The position numbers and the translations under genes are program-made. Shown one piece after another: positions 1-5,327 of a stretch of DNA of 7,069 nucleotides (the first letter of the stretch is position 1; every line of letters begins with the position of its first letter). The notes under the pieces are model-generated. The model saw only the letters and a list, made by a program, of their open reading frames with translations. It did not search any database and had not been told where the DNA came from. Source of the stretch: Phycisphaerales bacterium (GTDB taxonomy: Bacteria > Planctomycetota > Phycisphaerae > UBA1845); the NCBI GenBank assembly GCA_030612785.1, contig JAUWNF010000170.1, positions 1 to 7,069 on the forward strand, read 5' to 3'.

Positions 1-36
1 CATCTGATGCAACAAGACTTCGCGGTCCACGGGTGA
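1..36 (+). other. possible 3' end of an upstream gene
   Basis: Frame 1 is open from the window edge and ends at a TGA at 34-36, reading HLMQQDFAVHG. A second frame is open from base 3 to a TAA at 105-107 (its tail is hydrophobic, from the ATG at 48), so the sequence does not decide which, if either, is coding. If the first is real, it ends 15 bases before the TTG start of the next ORF, which would fit an operon. Eleven residues are too few to assign a family. Confidence 0.2.
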
Positions 37-51
37 TCCTCCTGAACATGT

Positions 52-1062
52 TTGGCATACTTGACATGCTCAGAATTATCCGCGCGATCGAGCCCTGGCG
101 CAATTAAAGTGTGGCGCGAATTCTTCCAGGGCGCCAGGGAAAATGGCCAGACCCAACTCCCTCAGTCCTCCGGCCACCTCTGGTTCGAAACCCATCTTCC
201 GGAATTGACGCGCCGGTGCCGCACGTTGGCCCGCCGCCTTCCCCGTGATGAAGGCGAGGAGGCCACGGCGGAGGTGCTCGCTCAAGCGTTCCGCTGTGTC
301 CTCAGCGCCGAGGCCCGTGGCAAACTGCATCGCTTGACCACGAACTCGTTGATAAGCTTCTTCGGTCGCGCCTACCGTGCCGGCCGCCGCATGACCGGCT
401 GCAGATCTACGGACGTGCTCTCGGAGGCAGGGCGGCTCCGGCACCGCCGTCGGGTCCTATCACTGGCCGATGCGAACGGCACGGAGGTCGCCCGGTGCCA
501 TGCCTACTTGCGTCTATCGGATGTTCTGGCCGATCCCGGGGGCGACCGTCCACCTGAAAACGTCCGACGCAACATCGACTACCTCGAAATCCTCGAGCGC
601 GATCTGGGCAAGACCAAGGTGCAAGCGACCGCTGAACTCTGCCGGGAGCTGCATCATGGAGTCCAGGTCCAGGAACTGCCGCGCCGTTTCCGCAGGGGCA
701 TGGAGGTAGGCAACATCCTCTTCTGCTGTGTCGATTCGATCGAGACTCGGCGACTGATCTGGGAGGCGGTTCAGCACCGCGTGGCGTTCTTCTGTGACGG
801 TCGAATGAACGCCGAGGTAGTCCGTGTGCTGACGGCGTGCTGCACCGCGTCCCGGGACCACTATCCCACCACGCTGTTCGGCGCCGAGCAGGCCTTCACG
901 GGTCGCTGTACCGCCAAGAGCACGATCTTCACCGCCAACATCGCGGCTGGCCTGATGATTGCCCAGTTCAGCCGCTGGTTGCGCCATCTGCCGGTGGACG
1001 CCGACCTGACGTTCAACCTGCTCACCTCCGAATGCTGGACCGCCGAACCGTCGGTGGTCTGA
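52..1062 (+). CDS. chimeric protein: sigma-like N-terminal part fused to C-terminal half of a ThiF/E1-like protein
   Basis: The 336-residue product looks like two proteins joined. Residues about 45-183 resemble a planctomycete family related to sigma factors: a helical block rich in Arg/Glu (LARRLPRDEGEEATAEVLAQ), then AYRAGRRMTGCRSTDVLS, then RRNIDYLEILERDL. Its usual C-terminal helix-turn-helix is absent. From about residue 184 (nt ~601) it matches ThiF/MoeB-type E1 proteins: DLGKTKVQATAELCR, then LFCCVDSIETRRLIW, FFCDGRMNAEVVRVL, and GRCTAKSTIFTANIAAG with Cys286 near the crossover-loop position. The ThiF N-terminal half, with the glycine-rich nucleotide loop and the ATP-contacting Arg/Asp residues, is missing, so adenylation activity is unlikely. 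The frame is uninterrupted through the junction. The start is uncertain: TTG 52 has no good ribosome site, and GTG 109 is an alternative. Family identities come from memory of sequence patterns. Confidence 0.6.
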   Translation: MAYLTCSELSARSSPGAIKVWREFFQGARENGQTQLPQSSGHLWFETHLPELTRRCRTLARRLPRDEGEEATAEVLAQAFRCVLSAEARGKLHRLTTNSLISFFGRAYRAGRRMTGCRSTDVLSEAGRLRHRRRVLSLADANGTEVARCHAYLRLSDVLADPGGDRPPENVRRNIDYLEILERDLGKTKVQATAELCRELHHGVQVQELPRRFRRGMEVGNILFCCVDSIETRRLIWEAVQHRVAFFCDGRMNAEVVRVLTACCTASRDHYPTTLFGAEQAFTGRCTAKSTIFTANIAAGLMIAQFSRWLRHLPVDADLTFNLLTSECWTAEPSVV

Positions 1063-1106
1063 ACCACTGATCCCCGAACTGCCCAGACAAGATAAGGAGG
1101 TGCGCG

Positions 1107-1257
1107 ATGGGTAGTCGCGGTGTGTTCTTATTGCTGTTGCTGGTCTGTGTTGTCCTGTCGATTCTCGCCCGGTGCGATGCCCGTCATGCCGCGGGGAACA
1201 CTCTGCGCGAAACGGGGCACGCCCGGGCCATTTGGAAAAGGGAGGTCCCCAACCTTG
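1107..1257 (+). pseudogene. small membrane-anchored protein, probably a frameshifted zinc-ribbon gene
   Basis: A strong ribosome site (AAGGAGG, 1094-1100) sits just before ATG 1107, which opens MGSRGVFLLLLLVCVVLSIL, a clear membrane or signal helix. After that the starting frame gives no recognisable protein and runs on to 1499, out of frame through the DUF4230 gene. The other frames hold pieces of a zinc ribbon in the right order: RCPSCRGEH in frame 2 (about 1175-1201), then LCAKRGTPG in frame 1 (about 1200-1226), which resembles the usual FCAxCGxP half with Arg for Cys. Frame 2 would end at TGA 1256-1258, overlapping the TTG start of the next gene. I infer a short transmembrane zinc-ribbon protein broken by small indels. 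It could instead be a genuine 130-residue ORF, but its tail looks random. Confidence 0.4.
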
Positions 1258-1938
1258 AAAGCCCTGACACTTTTTCTGATCGGTCTGGTCGTCGGAGCGA
1301 TGCTCAGCACCGTGACCATCCGGCGACCGTTTGCTATGCGTCGGAGAGACATCCAGCATCGTTGGACCGGCCCGACATTGCGGGAGGTAAAACGGGTCGC
1401 GTCGCTGATCACGTTGAACGTGCCGATCAGCGACGTACAAGTCAGCCGGCTCTCCGGGTACGTCGGCAGCACCAGCCTGGTGCTGCTCGTGCGCGGTGAC
1501 GTCGAGCTCGGCACCAATCTGCAGGCGGCCGAGTTCACCGAAGTCAATCTTGACGCCCAGCGGGCCACACTGGCCCTGCCCCCGCCCGAACTCAGCCGTC
1601 CCCGTTTGGATCTCGAGCGGACGTGCGTCTACCGCATCGACCGGGACGGGTTGTGGAAGATCCTGCCGGGCCACGCCGGTGAGCGCGAGTTGATCAATCA
1701 GGCGCTCCAGCAGGCCCAGCGCATGCTGATCGAGGCGGCGCAGCAGACGGCCCTCGACGGCGAAGCCCGTCGGCTGACGGAGGAGATCCTGGGAAGTCTC
1801 TTTGCCGCATGCGAGTGGCAGGTGTCCATCCATTGGCTCGATGTCGGAGGGATCTCCCGACAAACGGACCCACCCCAAGTGGATCCGACACGGCAAGATC
1901 TGTCTATCCGTGATTCAGACAAGGAGGAAATCCCATGA
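1255..1938 (+). CDS. DUF4230 family membrane-anchored protein
   Basis: This is a 227-residue protein when started at TTG 1255, where GGAGG (1241-1245) lies 9 bases upstream. The frame is open further upstream, but that part reads as unstructured sequence. The protein begins with one hydrophobic helix (residues 3-20, LTLFLIGLVVGAMLSTV), followed by RR, so it is probably anchored in the inner membrane with the rest outside the cytoplasm. Residues about 41-195 fit the DUF4230 pattern: LREVKRVASLITLNVPISDV, then VLLVRGDVELGTNL, then the LALPPPELSRPRLDLERTCVY block, then a long helix (about 144-184) and a final WQVSIHW strand. The family has no established biochemical role known to me. The gene shares its TGA with the ATG of the next gene (ATGA), which implies translational coupling. 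The last 30 residues are polar and probably disordered. Confidence 0.75.
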   Translation: MKALTLFLIGLVVGAMLSTVTIRRPFAMRRRDIQHRWTGPTLREVKRVASLITLNVPISDVQVSRLSGYVGSTSLVLLVRGDVELGTNLQAAEFTEVNLDAQRATLALPPPELSRPRLDLERTCVYRIDRDGLWKILPGHAGERELINQALQQAQRMLIEAAQQTALDGEARRLTEEILGSLFAACEWQVSIHWLDVGGISRQTDPPQVDPTRQDLSIRDSDKEEIP

Positions 1939-2150
1939 CCTCTGATACGAACGAGAGGCTGTGCACGCTGTACCAACGGTTCGATACGCCCGCTGACCAG
2001 ATCGTTACGTCGGCGGAGTTGAGCGAGGCGTTCGCCGACCAAGTACGCGCCCGCGCCGGTGAAGCAAGCCTGCCCACCCAGGCCGTGATGGAGCGGCTAC
2101 TCGCCCTCCGCAAGGCCGGCCGCCTCCCAAGAATCCGGCGAGATCGCTGA
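1935..2150 (+). CDS. conserved-looking small protein, 71 residues, unknown function
   Basis: The start is ATG 1935, with AAGGAGG at 1920-1926 directly upstream. It overlaps the DUF4230 stop by ATGA, so the two are almost certainly translated together. The protein is soluble and mostly helical: an acidic N-terminal half (TLYQRFDTPADQIVTSAELS) and a basic C-terminal end (LLALRKAGRLPRIRR). The closing pattern resembles small proteins I associate with planctomycetes, in which an LRK..G.LPR tail follows a helical region. I cannot name a function. The basic tail could bind nucleic acid or a partner protein, which is inference. It is the last gene before the insertion sequence, whose left end begins about 60 bases downstream, and it appears intact. 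Confidence 0.65.
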   Translation: MTSDTNERLCTLYQRFDTPADQIVTSAELSEAFADQVRARAGEASLPTQAVMERLLALRKAGRLPRIRRDR

Positions 2151-2209
2151 AGGCTGGCGCGGGCCACCTCACGCGAGCAACCTAAGGGGAAACCGTAACC
2201 CCCGAAGAC

Positions 2210-2243
2210 TAAGTACTCGTATTCGCAAATACGATGACGTATT
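2210..2243 (+). repeat. left inverted end of the IS630 element
   Basis: This end pairs with the right end at 3469-3501 (23/31 identical after one gap). Its inner end TGACGTATT is perfectly shared. It starts with TA, the presumed target duplication. Confidence 0.75.
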
Positions 2244-2303
2244 AATCTGGACTCCGGTGAAGCTTGGCGGTATCGTTTCTCCATATCGTACGGAGGAACA
2301 ATC

Positions 2304-3456
2304 GTGCCTAGAAAGAGCCCGTTTGTTATTGTGCTTACTGACGAAGAGCGGAGTTACTTGGAGACGGCGGCCCGACGATATACGTCATCGTATTTTAAGG
2401 TGATCCGCGCCAAAGCCGTCTTGCTTGCCGCGGCCGGGTTTGAAAACAAGGAGATTGGCGAACGTCTTGATCTGCCTCGTCAAATCGTCAGTAAATGGCG
2501 CAAGCGTTTCTTCCAAGAACGCTTGGCCGGCCTGGAAGATCGGCCGAGGCGCGGGCGACCCCGCTCGTTTTCTCCCTCAGGTCACCATGGAGATTAATGC
2601 GTTGGCCTGCGAACTTCCCCCTCGTCACGGCCTTCCATTCTCGCGCCTGAGCCATGCCGACATCGCCCGGGAGGCGGTCAAGCAAGGGATCGTGGCCTCC
2701 ATCAGCAACACTACCGTCTGGCGATGGCTGAGTGCGGATGCCATCAAGCCCTGGCGGCACCGAAGTTGGATTTTTCCACGAGAGCCCTGTTTCCAGGAGA
2801 AGGCCGGGCGCGTCCTTGACCTCTATCACCGGATATGCGCCGGCAAGCCGCTACGAGATGACGAATATGTGATCTGCGCCGACGAAAAAACCAGCGTCCA
2901 GGCCCGGCGGCGCCCTCATCCCGGAAAGGCGCCCGCGCCGGGCAAGACCCGTCTGGTGGAGTTCGAATATCAGCGCGGGGGTGCCTTGGCCTACCTGGCA
3001 GCGTGGGATGTCCATCGGGCCAAGGTTCTTGGCCGCGGTGAACGCACCACCGGTATCGACGCCTACCATCGCTTGGTCGACCAGGTGATGCAACAGGAGC
3101 CTTAGCGTTCGGCGCGTCGGGTCTTTTGGATCACCGATAATGGGTCCTCCCATCGTGGCGCTGCTTCCGTGCGACGCCTTTCCGGGTGGTATCCGCATGC
3201 CGTCCAGGTTCATACGCCGGTTCACGCCAGTTGGCTGAACCAAATCGGAATCTACTTCTCTGTGGTCCAACGCAAGGTCCTGACCCCCAACGAATTCGGG
3301 GACTTGAAGGCGGTCGAGACCGCGCTGCTGGAGTTTGGCGCGCGCTACGAGGAATAGGCGCGACCATTTGAGTGGAAGTTCACGAAGCAGGACCTGGAAC
3401 GCGTCCTGTCCAAGCTTTCGGAAACCCAAATGCCACCGGAGCAGGCTGCGGCATGA
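2304..3456 (+). pseudogene. IS630-family transposase, frameshifted with two in-frame stops
   Basis: Read through its defects, this spans about 384 codons, normal for an IS630 DDE transposase. It starts at GTG 2304 with GGAGG at 2292-2296. The N-terminal part is a helix-turn-helix region (IRAKAVLLAAAGFENKEIGE, IVSKWRKRFFQERLAGLEDR). A one-base shift near 2574-2577 moves reading from the GTG frame into the next (INALACELPPRHGLPFSRLS). The catalytic core then shows the first Asp in CADEKTS (codon 2881-2883) and the second in ITDNGSSHRG (3136-3138). The third acidic residue is lost: the family motif WLNQxE reads WLNQIG (GGA 3247-3249). TAG stops lie at 3103-3105 and 3355-3357, after which PFEWKF and a normal C-terminal tail continue to TGA 3454-3456. 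It cannot be active even if a +1 slip occurred at CCC-T. Confidence 0.9.
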
Positions 3457-3468
3457 AATCCCGATTGG

Positions 3469-3501
3469 AATACGTCACCGATATTACGAATCGGAGCACT
3501 A
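3469..3501 (-). repeat. right inverted end of the IS630 element
   Basis: On the minus strand this reads TAGTGCTCCGATTCG, continuing to TGACGTATT, and mirrors the left end. It finishes with TA at 3500-3501. It lies 12 bases after the transposase reading-frame end. Confidence 0.75.
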
Positions 3502-3508
3502 AGACCGC

Positions 3509-3538
3509 GGCGGGGCGCAGGTGAATCCGCGCCCCGCC
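3509..3538. promoter_or_regulatory. strong GC-rich hairpin upstream of the 72-residue gene
   Basis: A perfect 10-bp stem, GGCGGGGCGC (3509-3518) and GCGCCCCGCC (3529-3538), encloses a 10-base loop. It lies between the IS right end and the ATG at 3577. No T-run follows, so it is not a standard Rho-independent terminator. It could be a factor-dependent terminator, a leader structure, or the remains of a terminator for the gene upstream of the insertion. Confidence 0.5.
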
Positions 3539-3576
3539 TCTGGTGGTGGAGGCACGATTATCATGGAGAGAAACCC

Positions 3577-3795
3577 ATGGCCCGATCAGATCCAGACCGA
3601 TCATCGACCGGTCGGCCGACAGAGACCATATCCGGCCGCCCCAGATCATCCCCGGCGTCGACAGGCAACCTGCCGAAACCGCTTGAGGATCTGGCTCAGC
3701 TGCTCGCCGAGGCCTTGGCCAAGCGGTGGCTGGAGGAGCAACAGCGTCGCCACCCGTCGCCTCACGAACCCGCCGCGGAGTTCCGGGAAACCTAA
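3577..3795 (+). CDS. small protein with amphipathic helix, 72 residues, unknown function
   Basis: ATG 3577 follows GGAGAG (3565-3570). The first 30 residues are rich in Ser, Pro, Arg and Thr and look disordered. Residues 33-56 (PKPLEDLAQLLAEALAKRWL) form a clear amphipathic helix, and the tail is polar. Similar short proteins with a PLxDLAxLLAxxLAxxWL helix seem common beside integrases in planctomycete genomes, which is recalled and unverified. No enzyme motif is visible. A role as an accessory DNA-binding or partner-binding peptide of the integrative element is possible but only inferred. It is the first gene after the insertion sequence and is followed by a 100-base gap before the 345-residue gene. 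A longer overlapping frame (3521-3838) is less convincing. Confidence 0.55.
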   Translation: MARSDPDRSSTGRPTETISGRPRSSPASTGNLPKPLEDLAQLLAEALAKRWLEEQQRRHPSPHEPAAEFRET

Positions 3796-3834
3796 GAATC
3801 GCTACTGGAAAGACGCGGTTTTGAACTCAACCGC

Positions 3835-3863
3835 CTGAACGCGCTCAGGGTCCCGTGTATGAT
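3835..3863 (+). promoter_or_regulatory. possible sigma70-type promoter
   Basis: CTGAAC (3835-3840) and TATGAT (3858-3863) are separated by 17 bases and lie 33 bases before the ATG at 3896. The -10 box is good and the -35 box weak. A small inverted repeat (GCGGTT/AACCGC, 3815-3820 and 3829-3834) lies just upstream. This is suggestive only. Confidence 0.3.
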
Positions 3864-3895
3864 GTGAAGGACAAGGTCTGCTGGGAGTTGCGACG

Positions 3896-4933
3896 ATGGC
3901 AGCGCGGAAGGCACTCAGAAAGCGACAGCGTACGCCCGCTGTGGGCGGCAGGACCATGGAATTGCCCAAGGCTCTGCGGAACGAGTCGCGCCTGCAGCAC
4001 GATCCACTTTACGCGATTCCGGCGGAAATGCTGGAGGCACTCGGAGATCGAAACGGAGGGCCGCGTCTGGACGCGCGGGCCCAAGAAGTCGAGAGCCGAC
4101 TTACGGATCATTGCGAGCGCGTCGGTATCGTCGGCTACGAGGGTGGTCGCCCGGTCCAGTACGACTTGCTCCGGTCCACTGAACGCGACGTCGCAATCTA
4201 CTGGGATCTCATGCAGCAGTACAACTCCCGGGCCGGCAAGCCGCCGCCTAGTGCTGATGTTCACGCTGAGCTACGGCGCAAGCTCGGGCACCTGGCCAAT
4301 GTCCCCCGCGGCTTCGCTGGTTGGCTCGTCACTAACCGTGGTTTCCTGGCAGAGCGTGATACGCTGTACCGTCGGCACCATGGTGCCATAGACCGTTACG
4401 GGCTTCCACCTGCAGGGCTCACGTGGATGGCATACGACCCGCGGCGGAAACCCCGAGGCAAACACGAAGCGTTCCTGTGCGAGCTCGCGGATTTCTGCGT
4501 CCGCTGGCGGCTTCAGGGCATGGCCGCGCGTGATCTTCCCGTTCCGTTGGGCCCGCAGGTTCCGATACTCCAGTCCCCGATCATGCTCAGGCACCTCAAT
4601 GCCGGTGGGTTCGGGATGTTTCTGCCCGATACGTTTCCCGTTCCCAGTCGGGATGAGCTGCGCGAGATCGGCACTGCAATCCAGGCGCAGCGACTGCCCG
4701 CGCACCTAGCGGGCTGGGGAAAGATCATCCGCCGGGAGAGCGACGACCTCGGCGTCGCTCGCTACGGGAACATGCTCATCGTTCATCACGTCTTGAACGC
4801 GTTAAGATCGCGCCATCCCCGCCTATTCCCACGCAACATCGGTCGTATCGACGCGGCGATCGCGCACCATGTCGGAGTCGATTGCGAGTCCGTGCGCAAG
4901 CTCCGGACCGCGATACGACGACGCACTCGTTGA
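3896..4933 (+). CDS. hypothetical protein, 345 residues, accessory gene of the integrase module
   Basis: ATG 3896 follows GGGAG (3883-3887). The product is soluble, basic at both ends and rich in Arg and Leu, with no signal peptide or membrane helix. I do not recognise a named family. Visible landmarks are a basic N-terminus (MAARKALRKRQR), a helical middle, the block FCVRWRLQGMAARDLPVPLG at about residues 200-219, a GGFGMFLPDTFPVPSRDELR stretch at 237-256, and a C-terminal part (316-345) reading like a helix-turn-helix followed by RRRTR. The FCVRWRLQGMAARDLPVP and PDTFPVPS motifs look constrained and remind me of uncharacterised planctomycete proteins. The basic ends suggest nucleic-acid binding, which is inference. 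It is unbroken, ends 24 bases before the excisionase-like gene, and probably shares its transcript. Confidence 0.65.
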   Translation: MAARKALRKRQRTPAVGGRTMELPKALRNESRLQHDPLYAIPAEMLEALGDRNGGPRLDARAQEVESRLTDHCERVGIVGYEGGRPVQYDLLRSTERDVAIYWDLMQQYNSRAGKPPPSADVHAELRRKLGHLANVPRGFAGWLVTNRGFLAERDTLYRRHHGAIDRYGLPPAGLTWMAYDPRRKPRGKHEAFLCELADFCVRWRLQGMAARDLPVPLGPQVPILQSPIMLRHLNAGGFGMFLPDTFPVPSRDELREIGTAIQAQRLPAHLAGWGKIIRRESDDLGVARYGNMLIVHHVLNALRSRHPRLFPRNIGRIDAAIAHHVGVDCESVRKLRTAIRRRTR

Positions 4934-4957
4934 CTGAACGCCACCACTCTTGAAAAC

Positions 4958-4987
4958 GTGGGAAGAACTTTCCATGAGCTTTCCCAC
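4958..4987. promoter_or_regulatory. inverted repeat over the start of the excisionase-like gene
   Basis: GTGGGAA (4958-4964) and TTCCCAC (4981-4987) are perfect inverted copies 16 bases apart. The proposed GTG start codon is inside the left arm. As RNA this could mask the start; as DNA it could be an operator. Either reading is inference. Confidence 0.35.
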
Positions 4988-5314
4988 GATCACGCCCTTC
5001 TCCGCCTGAATAATCGATCGGTGGATAGGTTGCGGTCCGTGCTGGCCAGATCCAGGGCGTTCATTGTGGGACGGCATCCGAAAAACAACGTTCGGCTCAC
5101 CGATGCGGAAATCGACCGCGCATTCCGCGGCCGCTGGGATGATGAGTATCCACCCGTTCTGACCGTTCCCCAGGCAGCCGCCCTCGCTGGCGTCTCGATC
5201 AAAAGCATATACGACTGGTCACACCGGGGCCTGCTTCTGCACTGCGCCCGGCGCAAGGGAAAGCGGCTACGGATCTTCCGCGACCGCTTTGTCCGATTCC
5301 TTTTCGAAGACTAG
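4958..5314 (+). CDS. excisionase-like helix-turn-helix protein
   Basis: A DNA-binding protein of up to 118 residues. Residues 67-92 (VLTVPQAAALAGVSIKSIYD, then WSHRGLL) are a typical MerR/excisionase winged helix-turn-helix (HTH_17 type): a helix, the turn AGVS, a recognition helix, then a wing ending in RRKGKRLRIFRDRFVRFLFE. Proteins of this form act as recombination directionality factors (Xis) or as repressors in integrative elements. The N-terminal 60 residues (DRLRSVLARSRAFIVGR, LTDAEIDRAFRGRW) match a planctomycete version as I remember it. The gene ends 13 bases before the integrase ATG, and its stop codon overlaps that gene's ribosome site, so the two are coupled. The start is uncertain: GTG 4958 lacks a clear ribosome site, and GTG 5021 and TTG 5030 are in-frame alternatives. 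Confidence 0.75.
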   Translation: MGRTFHELSHDHALLRLNNRSVDRLRSVLARSRAFIVGRHPKNNVRLTDAEIDRAFRGRWDDEYPPVLTVPQAAALAGVSIKSIYDWSHRGLLLHCARRKGKRLRIFRDRFVRFLFED

Positions 5315-5327
5315 GAGCAATCCTGAA

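Larger units (their letters stand above)
2210..3501 (+). mobile_element. IS630-family insertion sequence, decayed
   Basis: The element of about 1.29 kb carries a broken IS630-type transposase and has imperfect inverted ends. The left end (2210-2243, ending TGACGTATT) and the right end (3469-3501, starting AATACGTCA on the + strand) match at 23 of 31 positions, allowing one extra A on the left. The innermost 9 bases are identical. Both outer edges carry TA, the usual IS630/Tc1 target duplication. Boundaries are good to a few bases. It separates the ThiF/DUF4230 gene set from the integrase-side genes. Confidence 0.8.

Noticed and set aside
1107..1499. 130-residue ORF taken as an ordinary gene
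   Set aside because: Only the first ~22 residues look like protein. The rest overlaps DUF4230 out of frame and reads as random, so it was called a broken gene ending near 1257.
514..1896. 460-codon open frame on the minus strand
   Set aside because: It lies opposite the ThiF-like and DUF4230 genes, its translation shows no recognisable domain, and long antisense frames are expected in GC-rich coding DNA.
2180..2202. GGGG...CCCC short inverted repeat after the 71-residue gene as a terminator
   Set aside because: The stem is only 4-5 bp with no T-run, too weak to call.
3521..3838. 105-residue ORF overlapping the 72-residue gene
   Set aside because: It starts inside the GC hairpin, has low-complexity sequence, and the overlapping frame from 3577 has a better ribosome site and a clear amphipathic helix.
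3855..4391. 178-residue + strand frame overlapping the 345-residue gene
   Set aside because: It is a shadow frame rich in Ser, Thr and Arg with no motif; the 3896 frame is longer and more protein-like.
5289..5327. TTG 5289 as the integrase start
   Set aside because: It falls within the excisionase-like coding region without a ribosome site; ATG 5328 has AGGAG at a good distance.
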